Shown: in pieces, positions 30,044-37,741 of the stretch
Layout: every line of letters begins with the position of its first letter
How positions within the stretch are numbered: position 1 is the first letter of the stretch
DNA from: Hydrogenivirga caldilitoris
GTDB taxonomy: Bacteria > Aquificota > Aquificia > Aquificales > Aquificaceae
Length of the DNA stretch: 64,000 bases
Assembly (NCBI RefSeq): GCF_003664005.1
Contig: NZ_RCCJ01000001.1
Span: 62,001-126,000, forward strand
Direction of reading: 5' to 3'
Notes under the pieces: model-generated
Database searches by the model: none
Told to the model about the DNA's origin: nothing
What the model saw: only the letters and a program-made list of their open reading frames with translations
Made by a program: the position numbers and the translations under genes

Positions 30044-30787
30044 CTCCATGCTTACCGGCAGGACCTCCCTTACCCTGTGAACCTCCGCGAGGTCCGCTTC
30101 TACCCTGAGCAGCACGTCACCCTTCTCTGAATAGACGAGCACCTCACCCCAAGGGGAGTATATACCGCTCTGTCCTGCGTACCTGGTTCCCGCATGCTCT
30201 CCCCATGTGTCGGAGACAACCACGTAGCTCTGAAGTTCTACAGCCCTCGCCTGAGAGAGAATCCTTAAGTGCTCTCTCCTCGCATACCCCCACTGGGCAG
30301 GGACCAGAAGTATTTCAACACCCTTCTTTCTCAGTTCCAGAACCATATCGGTAAACCTGAGCTCAAAGCATATGAGTATCCCTATCCTTCCCGCTCTGGT
30401 TTCAAAAACGGGGTTTTCTTCTCCGGGTATGAAGTATCTGTGCTCATCAAATATAGGGAAGAGCTTCATTTTACTCCTCTTCCCTATAACCTTACCGCCG
30501 TCTATCAGAAAGGCTGTGTTCCTTATTCCTTCCCCGGTTCTTTCCGGAAGGGTTCCGCACAGCATAAAACCCTTTTCCTCCGAAAGTCTCTGGAGCAACT
30601 TAAGAACTTCAGGAGTCATGGAGGCAAAATCCTCAAGCCTTTCGTAATCAAAACCACAGAAGAACATCTCCGGAAGTAGGAGGAGGGTGTTCTCCGGAAG
30701 ATTTTCTGCGTAGGATATGACCCTCTGAAGGTTCTTCTCCGGGTCTGGTGTGAGGGACAGCTGAAGTGTTGCTAAGTTCAGGAGCAT
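30041..30787 (-). CDS. Carbon-nitrogen hydrolase (nitrilase superfamily)
   Basis: 248 residues with the catalytic triad: Glu in LLLPEMFFCGF (about 41), Lys in RSKMKLFPIFDEH (about 108) and Cys in GILICFELRF (about 142). The sequence around it (PEMFFCGFDY and WGEHAGTRYAGQSGI) is like omega-amidases and related deaminated-glutamine/glutathione amidases, but substrate cannot be fixed. The start has no Shine-Dalgarno; TAGAAT lies exactly 6 nt upstream. argD follows 10 bp downstream. Confidence 0.88.
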   Translation of the reverse strand: MLLNLATLQLSLTPDPEKNLQRVISYAENLPENTLLLLPEMFFCGFDYERLEDFASMTPEVLKLLQRLSEEKGFMLCGTLPERTGEGIRNTAFLIDGGKVIGKRSKMKLFPIFDEHRYFIPGEENPVFETRAGRIGILICFELRFTDMVLELRKKGVEILLVPAQWGYARREHLRILSQARAVELQSYVVVSDTWGEHAGTRYAGQSGIYSPWGEVLVYSEKGDVLLRVEADLAEVHRVREVLPVSME

Positions 30788-30793
30788 ACCTTA

Positions 30794-30799
30794 ATTCTA
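30794..30799 (-). promoter_or_regulatory. -10 of leaderless nitrilase gene
   Basis: TAGAAT on the minus strand with exactly 6 nt to the ATG at 30787. A plus-strand TAAAAT at 30803-30808 serves the divergent ArsB-like gene in the same 39-bp gap. Confidence 0.45.
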
Positions 30800-30826
30800 A
30801 GCTAAAATATATCTAAACAACAGAAC

Positions 30827-32146
30827 ATGGAAGGATTCTTATCCCTTCTGGTTTTTACCCTCACCCTGTTCCTCGTTATAGTCCGTCCCTTCGGTCTCGG
30901 TATAGGGTGGTCCGCATGGCTCGGCGCTATCCTGTGCCTCCTCCTCGGTCTTATATCCGTCGGGGACGTGCTTTATATAGCGGGTATAGTCTGGGATGCC
31001 ACGCTTGCCTTCGTTCTCCTTATATTCATATCCATAATCCTTGATAAGGCGGGGTTCTTTGAGTGGTTTGCCCTCAAGGCTATAGGGTTGTCCGGAGGTA
31101 ACGGACTCCTCCTCTTCCTGTACCTGATGCTTCTGGGAGCCTTCATCTCCGCCCTGTTTGCCAACGACGGCGCTGCCCTCATGCTCACACCGATAATCTA
31201 CTCAAAGGTACGCTACCTGAACCTCCCCGACAGATACATCCTCCCCTACATAATGGGGGCGGGTTTTATATCGGATACCGCAAGCCTCCCGCTGGTTATC
31301 TCAAACCTGACCAACATAATAACCGCCCAGTTCTTCGGCATAGACTTCTGGGAGTATGCAGCCCTCATGCTTATCCCGAACGTTGTGTCCGTTCTCCTGA
31401 GCCTTTCTGTCCTCTTCCTCTTCTACAGAAGAGACCTTATAAAGAGGTACGAACCGGATATCCTTAAGGACAAACCTTCCCATCTCGCCATAAGAGACCC
31501 CATAGTTTTTAAGGTGGGCTGGTTAACCATAATTGTGTTAGCTCTTATCTTTCTCTTCCTTGAACTTCTTGAGATTAAGCTTCCCGTCTCCGTTGTCTTA
31601 GGCTTCGCTTCTCTGCTCTTAGCTCTCTCAACGCTGCCTTTAAGGGTTGTAAACCTGAGGGAGGTATTCCTGTTTACCCCGTGGAAGATAGTCTTCTTCT
31701 CCGTGGGTATGTATGCTGTGGTTTACAGCTTTAAGAAGGTGGGCTTCACGGAGGAGCTAAGCGCTTTAATCAGGAGCCTATCTCATATGGGAGAGCTTCA
31801 GGCTATACTCGGAACGGGTGTGCTCTCAGCCTTCCTCTCGGCGGTGATGAACAACCTGCCTACGGTGATGACCATGAACATAGCTGTAAAGGATGCCGGT
31901 CTTTCGGAGGAGCTAACGAAATTTCTTGCGCTCGCTAACCTCGTAGGGACGAATATAGGACCCAAGCTCACACCTATAGGCTCCCTTGCAACCCTTCTCT
32001 GGCTTCACGTTCTTGAGTACAAGGGGATAAAGATAGGCTGGGGATACTACATGAAGGTAGGCTTTGCCCTTACGCTGCCGGTCCTCCTCGGTGTTCTCGT
32101 GAGCCTGTGGCTCGTTTACCTACTGCTGAACAGTCCCTCCCTGTAA
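30827..32146 (+). CDS. ArsB/NhaD-superfamily ion transporter
   Basis: 439 residues with about 11-12 membrane helices of the ion-transporter superfamily. The paired conserved segments FANDGAALMLTPII (about 110) and VMNNLPTVMTMNIAV (about 345) place it with ArsB-type arsenite pumps and Na+/H+ antiporters of the NhaD kind. No arsR, arsC or arsA lies nearby, so arsenite specificity is not shown. ATG without a clear Shine-Dalgarno. The 3' end overlaps pirin by 31 bp. Confidence 0.8.
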   Translation: MEGFLSLLVFTLTLFLVIVRPFGLGIGWSAWLGAILCLLLGLISVGDVLYIAGIVWDATLAFVLLIFISIILDKAGFFEWFALKAIGLSGGNGLLLFLYLMLLGAFISALFANDGAALMLTPIIYSKVRYLNLPDRYILPYIMGAGFISDTASLPLVISNLTNIITAQFFGIDFWEYAALMLIPNVVSVLLSLSVLFLFYRRDLIKRYEPDILKDKPSHLAIRDPIVFKVGWLTIIVLALIFLFLELLEIKLPVSVVLGFASLLLALSTLPLRVVNLREVFLFTPWKIVFFSVGMYAVVYSFKKVGFTEELSALIRSLSHMGELQAILGTGVLSAFLSAVMNNLPTVMTMNIAVKDAGLSEELTKFLALANLVGTNIGPKLTPIGSLATLLWLHVLEYKGIKIGWGYYMKVGFALTLPVLLGVLVSLWLVYLLLNSPSL

Positions 32147-32904
32147 TCCCTTATCGCCTCTTCTATCTCCTCTGGTGTGTTCATCACAAAAGGTCCGTAT
32201 CTGGCTATGGGTTCTCCCAGAGGTTTGGCACTTCCAAGTAAGAAGACCGATTTTTCCAGAGCTATTACCTCAACACCTCCCTTGAAGACGGCTACGCTCT
32301 CCGGTTTAACTTCCGTTCCCTTCAGGTAAAGCCTCCCCTCCGAAAGGGCTATGAAGGTGTTGTTCTCAGGGGGGAGTTCTATCGCGTACTCTTTCCCTTC
32401 CTCCAGCTCAACGTGGAGGTAGGTAAGGGGATAAAAACCCCTCTCCCTGTAAGGCTCTCCAACGAGGTCAAGAACCCTGATGCCTTCAGCTCTGACAATC
32501 TCTCTCGCTCTGAAGTTAAAGTAAAAGGGTTCGGAGAGCTTCTTCTCTTTTGGGTTGTTAAGCCAGAGCTGGAATCCCCACAGGAGACCCTCCTTCATAA
32601 GGGGCATCTCCGAGTGTATAACTCCCCTGCCTGCGTTCATCCACTGGAGCCACCCGTCCTCAAGGACACCCTCAGCTCCCGTGCTGTCTCTGTGTTTGAA
32701 CCTTCCCCTTATCATGTAGGTGAGCGTCTGGAAGCCCCTGTGGGGGTGTTCCGGAAATCCCGCGGTGTAATCCTCAGGGTCGGAGCTCTTGAACTCGTCA
32801 AGAAGGAGGAAGGGATCCAGCTCCCTCAGATAGCTTGTTCCTATGTATCTCCTGAGTTTAACCCCCGCACCGTCGGTTACCTTTATCGCTGGATAAATTC
32901 GCAC
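32116..32904 (-). CDS. Pirin-family bicupin protein
   Basis: 262 residues. N-terminal cupin carries the conserved metal ligands in FPEHPHRGFQTLTYM and NAGRGVIHSEMP, the signature of pirins, which bind Fe and in some cases act as quercetinases or redox sensors. The C-terminal half is the second cupin. GTG start. An AT-rich stretch with TTAAATTAATA lies just upstream, with no Shine-Dalgarno. It diverges from the hydrogenase operon. Confidence 0.88.
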   Translation of the reverse strand: MRIYPAIKVTDGAGVKLRRYIGTSYLRELDPFLLLDEFKSSDPEDYTAGFPEHPHRGFQTLTYMIRGRFKHRDSTGAEGVLEDGWLQWMNAGRGVIHSEMPLMKEGLLWGFQLWLNNPKEKKLSEPFYFNFRAREIVRAEGIRVLDLVGEPYRERGFYPLTYLHVELEEGKEYAIELPPENNTFIALSEGRLYLKGTEVKPESVAVFKGGVEVIALEKSVFLLGSAKPLGEPIARYGPFVMNTPEEIEEAIRDYREGLFSSR

Positions 32905-32971
32905 AGTGGTATTAATTTAAGTCCAAGGGAGGCAAGGGGTGAAGCATAAGAAAATAAGGATATTTGAAAAC

Positions 32972-32999
32972 TTGAATATTATGACAAAAGTCATATATT
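32972..32999 (+). promoter_or_regulatory. Hydrogenase operon promoter with palindromic operator
   Basis: TTGAAT (32972-32977) and TATATT (32994-32999) spaced by 16 bp form a -35/-10 pair. The spacer and the start of the -10 are filled by TATGACAAAAGTCATA (32980-32995), a perfect 6-4-6 inverted repeat. A protein bound there would block or remodel the promoter. The TGAC-N4-GTCA core loosely recalls CRP/FNR-superfamily sites. A short leader with AGGAGGAG leads to hynS. Confidence 0.55.
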
Positions 33000-33018
33000 T
33001 GATAGTAGGAGGAGTTGA

Positions 33019-34056
33019 ATGAATACTCTTTCAGAAATCTTTAGAAAGAGAGGGTACTCCCGGAGGGATTTCTTAAAGTTCGCAAGCCTCACCACGGCTC
33101 TGCTTGGACTTCCTCCCTCCATGTTTCCCGAGATAGTCCACGCCCTTGAGACAAAGCCCAAGCCCGTGGTTATATGGCTTGAGTTTCAGGACTGCGCCGG
33201 TTGTTCCGAATCCTTCATCCGCTCTACCACCATAATGCCTACTGAAGTTCTCCTTGACTTCATATCCCTTGAGTATCACGAAACGCTCATGGCTCCCGCG
33301 GGCGAGTATGCGGAGGAGTCCAAGAAGGAGGCTATGGAGAGGTATAAGGGGAAATACATCCTCGTAGTTGAGGGCTCAGTCACACCCAACGGGGTTTACT
33401 GCACCGTTGGAGGGAAGTCCAACTACGAGCTTCTCAAGGAGGCTGCCGAGAACACCGCTGCCGTTGTATCTGTCGGTAGCTGTGCAAGCTGGGGAGGTAT
33501 CCCAAAGGCGGAGCCGAACCCCACGGGTGCCGTCCCGGTCTACGAAGCTCTCAAGGGAAAACAGGTGGTCAACATTCCCGGTTGTCCTCCCATAGGGGAC
33601 GTTATGGTGGCAACGATAGTGCACTTCTTAGCTCTCGGGAAGCTCCCTCCCTTAGACAACCTCGGAAGACCTAAGACCTTCTACGGTCAGACCATACATG
33701 ACAGATGCTACAGGAGAGCCTTCTACAACGCCGGGAAGTTTGCAGAGAGCTTTGACGACGAGAAGGCGAGGAATGGATACTGCCTCTACAAAGTCGGCTG
33801 TAAGGGACCCATAACGAGGAATGCCTGTCCGACTATAAGGTGGAACGGAGGTCTCAGCTTCCCCATTCAGTCGGGACATCCCTGTTTCGGTTGCTCCGAG
33901 CCGGACTTCTGGGACAGGGGCTTCATATACAGACCCCTCTCCGTTGTTGAGACGGGCTTCGGAGTTGAGAAGATAGCCGCAGGTGTGGCAGTCGGAGCCG
34001 CCGCCGGAGCCGGGATAGCCTGGATAAACAAGAAGCTGAGAGGTGGGAAGAAATGA
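33019..34056 (+). CDS. hynS: [NiFe] hydrogenase small subunit, Isp type
   Basis: Electron-transfer subunit of a membrane-bound uptake hydrogenase, 345 residues. Tat signal with twin Arg (R15-R16, SRRDFLKFA), processed around residue 42. Proximal cluster ligands begin with DCAGCSESF (C59, C62), then GSCASWGG and PGCPPIGD. Distal and medial ligands follow in IHDRCYRR to PCFGCSEPDFWD. The proximal site has the standard four-Cys form, not the CxCC form of oxygen-tolerant group 1d enzymes. A C-terminal Ala/Gly-rich helix (about 318-337) anchors it. Overlaps isp1 by 4 bp. Confidence 0.95.
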   Translation: MNTLSEIFRKRGYSRRDFLKFASLTTALLGLPPSMFPEIVHALETKPKPVVIWLEFQDCAGCSESFIRSTTIMPTEVLLDFISLEYHETLMAPAGEYAEESKKEAMERYKGKYILVVEGSVTPNGVYCTVGGKSNYELLKEAAENTAAVVSVGSCASWGGIPKAEPNPTGAVPVYEALKGKQVVNIPGCPPIGDVMVATIVHFLALGKLPPLDNLGRPKTFYGQTIHDRCYRRAFYNAGKFAESFDDEKARNGYCLYKVGCKGPITRNACPTIRWNGGLSFPIQSGHPCFGCSEPDFWDRGFIYRPLSVVETGFGVEKIAAGVAVGAAAGAGIAWINKKLRGGKK

Positions 34057-34727
34057 TAGACGTTGAATTCTACGACTTCGTCAGGGGACCGCTTTTGGAG
34101 TTTGCCCTCTACTTCTTCTTTGCTGGGATAGCTTACCGCTTCCTTAGAGTTCTTCTCCTTGGACTCCCCAAGGACTACGCAAAGCCGAAGGGAAATCCTC
34201 TCGCAAAGGCTATTGAAAAGATTGCTCTAAAACCTACACAGGGCTGGAGGTTCTTCATGGAAGTCTTCGCCCACAGGGGGATTCAGTACATAGGAGGCTT
34301 TCTTTTCCACGTCGGTTTTTTAGGTTTGACCTTCTTCGTTCCCCAGCACGCCTTCCTGTGGAAGGAGATAATAGGCTTTGAGCCTCCCTACATGCCCCAG
34401 CTCGTCGCCGACATACTCGCCTACTCCGCACTCTTCTCTCTCTTCGCCCTTACCGTCCACAGGGTATTCAACCCCGTTCTAAAGCTCCTAACGGGAAAGG
34501 ACGAATACTTTGCCAACATCCTAATAGGCATAGTCATCTTCACAGGTCTCTTCGCCACCCGGTGGTCGGGAGGAGGACTTTACGTCTGGATGCTGAACCT
34601 TCACATGCTCTCGGCGGTTATCCTGATAATCTACATACCCTTCAGCAGACTATCCCACTTCGTTTACTACTTCCTATCGGTCTTCTTCTACGGCTGGAAC
34701 GTTGGAAAGAGGGGGGTTAGTTTTTAA
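34053..34727 (+). CDS. isp1: Isp1: membrane cytochrome b subunit of the hydrogenase
   Basis: 224 residues with about five membrane helices, of the NarI-like cytochrome b family. Candidate haem ligands are membrane His residues (AHRGIQYIGGFLFHVGFLG, TVHRVF, NLHMLSAV). Known hynS-isp1-isp2-hynL operons (for example in Thiocapsa) encode this subunit to pass electrons between hydrogenase and quinone or the Isp2 partner. The order here is the same. Confidence 0.9.
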   Translation: MIDVEFYDFVRGPLLEFALYFFFAGIAYRFLRVLLLGLPKDYAKPKGNPLAKAIEKIALKPTQGWRFFMEVFAHRGIQYIGGFLFHVGFLGLTFFVPQHAFLWKEIIGFEPPYMPQLVADILAYSALFSLFALTVHRVFNPVLKLLTGKDEYFANILIGIVIFTGLFATRWSGGGLYVWMLNLHMLSAVILIIYIPFSRLSHFVYYFLSVFFYGWNVGKRGVSF

Positions 34728-34739
34728 GGAGGTGTTTAA

Positions 34740-36050
34740 ATGACGCTTCGCGTGGAACATAAAGAGCAGATAGGAGAGAGGGAGATAGAGACCTTCTACG
34801 AGGTCTGCAAGGGTGCTATCAATGCGGAGGTAGCCTCCTACCTTGAAGCCTGCGTGAGGTGCGGTCTTTGTGCGGAGGCGTGCCTCTTCTACATGGGGGA
34901 GAACATCTCCGGGAAGATAGACCCGACCCTCACCCCAGCCTACAAGGCTGACCTTCTTAGGGAGATATACAAGGAGAACTACACCATACTCGGAAGAATC
35001 AAGAAAGCTCTCGGTCTCGGAGTGAGGATAACACCCGAGGAGCTGAAAGACCAGGTCAGGCTCGCCTTCTACACCTGCACGATGTGTGACAGGTGCACCA
35101 AGGTCTGCCCCATGGGGATAGACACTCCGAGGCTTGTGGCGATAGTCAGGAGCGCCCTTACCGCTGCCGGTCTAACTCCTGAAGACTTGGCTGAAGCTAC
35201 CAACACTGCCATAGAGAAGGGAAGCCCCCTCGGGGTTGATGTCCCTACCTTCCTCAGCAGGATAGATTTTATATCCGACGAGTGGGAGGTTGAGATTCCC
35301 GTTGACCAGAAGGCGGACTACCTCTACATACCCTCCTCCATAGAGCTGATGAAGTATCCCTCATCCGTCGCTTCAACCGCTAAGGTCCTGAACCACCTTG
35401 GTGTCAGCTGGACCGTTTCCACCAAAGCCCACGAAGCCACCAACTTCGGACTCTTTACCCAGAGCAAGGAGGTAACGAGGGAACTTCTCAGGAGGATTCT
35501 GGAGGGAGCTAAGGAGCTGGGCATAAAGACCATAATCGCCCCCGAGTGCGGACACGCCTACCAGTCCATGAGGTTTGTGGCTCCCAACGTCTTCCCGAAA
35601 GAGTGGAACTTTGAAGTTCTGAACGTCGTTGAGTTCTTGGACAGAATGGTTAAGGAAGGAAAGCTAAAGCTCAGTAAGAAGGTCATTGACCAGATAACCC
35701 TCCACGACTCCTGTCAGATAGGAAGAAGGGGAGGAGTTCTTAGGGAGCCGAGGAACATACTCAGGCTGATAGCTCAGGAGTTCAAGGACTCTGTTGAGTT
35801 TCCTGAGAAGAACATCTGCTGCGGAGGCGGTGGGGGTGTTGTGGTTGAGCACGAGGCGGACTACCACAGGCAGAAGGCTTTCCTCGCCAAGGCAGAGCTC
35901 TTTGACAAGGTGGGGGTAAAGAACGTTGCCTGCTACTGCGCCAACTGTATGCTCGCCCTGAACAAAAGCTCTCAGGAGCTGAACAGGGATTACAGGTTTC
36001 TGAGCCTCGTTGACCTCGTAGCTGAGGCGTTAGAGGAGGAAGAGGAATGA
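34740..36050 (+). CDS. isp2: Isp2: HdrD/DsrK-like iron-sulfur subunit of the hydrogenase
   Basis: 436 residues, cytoplasmic. Two [4Fe-4S] ferredoxin motifs: C38, C41, C44, C48 (CVRCGLCAEAC) and C113, C116, C119, C123 (CTMCDRCTKVC). Then two CCG-type domains whose second copy has CCGGGGG followed by CYCANC, which in HdrB/D binds a non-cubane [4Fe-4S] cluster. The first CCG domain appears degenerate. With Isp1 it resembles the HdrDE/DsrMK pair, so disulfide- or sulfur-linked electron transfer is possible (inference). AAGGAGG precedes the ATG. Confidence 0.92.
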   Translation: MTLRVEHKEQIGEREIETFYEVCKGAINAEVASYLEACVRCGLCAEACLFYMGENISGKIDPTLTPAYKADLLREIYKENYTILGRIKKALGLGVRITPEELKDQVRLAFYTCTMCDRCTKVCPMGIDTPRLVAIVRSALTAAGLTPEDLAEATNTAIEKGSPLGVDVPTFLSRIDFISDEWEVEIPVDQKADYLYIPSSIELMKYPSSVASTAKVLNHLGVSWTVSTKAHEATNFGLFTQSKEVTRELLRRILEGAKELGIKTIIAPECGHAYQSMRFVAPNVFPKEWNFEVLNVVEFLDRMVKEGKLKLSKKVIDQITLHDSCQIGRRGGVLREPRNILRLIAQEFKDSVEFPEKNICCGGGGGVVVEHEADYHRQKAFLAKAELFDKVGVKNVACYCANCMLALNKSSQELNRDYRFLSLVDLVAEALEEEEE

Positions 36051-37741
36051 AGAGAGTTGTCGTTGACCCCGTAACGAGGATTGAGGGACATCTGAGGATA
36101 GAGGCTGAGGTCAAAGACGGAGTGATTCAGAAGGCTTACAGCTCAGGAACTATGGTCAGGGGGATAGAGATAATCCTGAGGGGCAGAGACCCCAGGGAAG
36201 CTTGGGCTTTCGCGCAGAGAATATGCGGTGTCTGCACAACAGTTCACGCCTTCGCCTCCATAAGGGCTGTTGAGGACGCCCTTGATATAGAAGTTCCAGA
36301 GAACGCCTCCCTCATAAGGAAGCTGATGATAGGGACCCTCTTCGTTCACGACCACGTTGTCCACTTCTACCATCTCCACGCCTTGGACTGGGTGAACCCT
36401 GTGCTGGCTCTCAAGGCAGACCCTGAAAAGACCTCCGAGCTTGCGAGGAAATATTCGGACTACGAGAAGTCCACCCCCGGATACTTCAGGGACGTCCAGA
36501 AGAAGGTCTTAGAGCAGGTGGAGAGGAAGCAGCTCGGGATATTCAGTAAAGGTTACTGGAACCATCCAGAGTACAAGCTTCCTCCTGAGCTGAACCTCAT
36601 GCTCCTCGCCCACTACCTTGACGCCCTCAACTGGCAGACGAGGGTAATTCAGGTTCACACCATTTTTGGAGGCAAGAACCCCCACCCCAACTTCGCCGTG
36701 GGAGGTATGCCCTCCCCCATAAACCCTGCAAGCGATACGGCTATAAACATGGACAGACTTGGTAGGGTAAGGACACTCATAGAGGAGATGAACCACTTTG
36801 TGGAGAAAGTCTATCTACCCGACCTGATAGCCCTCGGGCAGTTCTACAGGGACTGGTTCTTCAAGGGTGAAGGTCTCGGAAACTTCCTCGTTTTGGGAGA
36901 GCCTGAGAGAGACTCCCACAGGAAAGGTAAGTGGTTCATACCGCCGACATTTATAAAGGGCAGGAACCTTAAAGAGGTTGAGGATGTTGACTATCAAGAG
37001 GTGAAGGAGTATGTAACCCACAGCTGGTATAGATACTCCGTTGGAGACGACAAGCCCCTGCACCCCTTTGAAGGGGAGACGGAGCTCAATTACACAGGAC
37101 CCCAGCCTCCCTATGAGTATTTGAACGTTGATGAGAAATACTCATGGCTGAAGGCTCCGAGGTATAAGGACCTTCCCGCAGAGGTGGGACCCCTTGCGAG
37201 GGTTCTTACGATGTATGCGAGAGACCTCCACGGTGTTAGAGATGAGGTAAACGCTGTGCTAAAAGGTCTTGACCTGCCCCAGAAAGCTCTCTTCTCAACT
37301 CTTGGGAGGACATTGGCGAGGGGTATAGAAACCAAGGTCTACGCGAACGCCATGAGAGGCTGGTTTGGAAAGCTCCTGGAGAATGTGAAGAACGGAAATT
37401 ACGACGTTTTCAACGGTGAGAAGTGGGAACCTTCCACGTGGAAGAAAGATACTAAGGGGTTCGGACTCATGGAGGCTCCGAGGGGTTCCCTATCCCACTG
37501 GGTTCATATCAAAGATGGAAAGATAACCAACTATCAGGCTGTGGTGCCCACCACCTGGAACGCCTCTCCGAGGGACGCTAAGGGTCAGCCCTCTGCCTAC
37601 GAAGCATCCCTCGTAGGACATAAACTTCACAACCCCAAAGAACCTTTGGAGATTTTAAGAACGATTCACTCCTTTGACCCCTGTCTCGCCTGTGCCGTCC
37701 ATCTCTACGGGGAGGAGGAGCTGGAAATCAGGGTGGTGTGA
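36047..37741 (+). CDS. hynL: [NiFe] hydrogenase large subunit
   Basis: Catalytic subunit, 564 residues. Nickel ligands are C60/C63 in RICGVCTTVH and C546/C549 in DPCLACAVH. The 12 residues after His552 form the C-terminal peptide removed by a maturation endopeptidase, which is not encoded here. EGHLRIEAEV and FVHDHVVHFYHLHALDW are also typical. It overlaps isp2 by 4 bp and the convergent hypX by 14 bp. Other hyp genes must lie outside. Confidence 0.97.
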   Translation: MKRVVVDPVTRIEGHLRIEAEVKDGVIQKAYSSGTMVRGIEIILRGRDPREAWAFAQRICGVCTTVHAFASIRAVEDALDIEVPENASLIRKLMIGTLFVHDHVVHFYHLHALDWVNPVLALKADPEKTSELARKYSDYEKSTPGYFRDVQKKVLEQVERKQLGIFSKGYWNHPEYKLPPELNLMLLAHYLDALNWQTRVIQVHTIFGGKNPHPNFAVGGMPSPINPASDTAINMDRLGRVRTLIEEMNHFVEKVYLPDLIALGQFYRDWFFKGEGLGNFLVLGEPERDSHRKGKWFIPPTFIKGRNLKEVEDVDYQEVKEYVTHSWYRYSVGDDKPLHPFEGETELNYTGPQPPYEYLNVDEKYSWLKAPRYKDLPAEVGPLARVLTMYARDLHGVRDEVNAVLKGLDLPQKALFSTLGRTLARGIETKVYANAMRGWFGKLLENVKNGNYDVFNGEKWEPSTWKKDTKGFGLMEAPRGSLSHWVHIKDGKITNYQAVVPTTWNASPRDAKGQPSAYEASLVGHKLHNPKEPLEILRTIHSFDPCLACAVHLYGEEELEIRVV

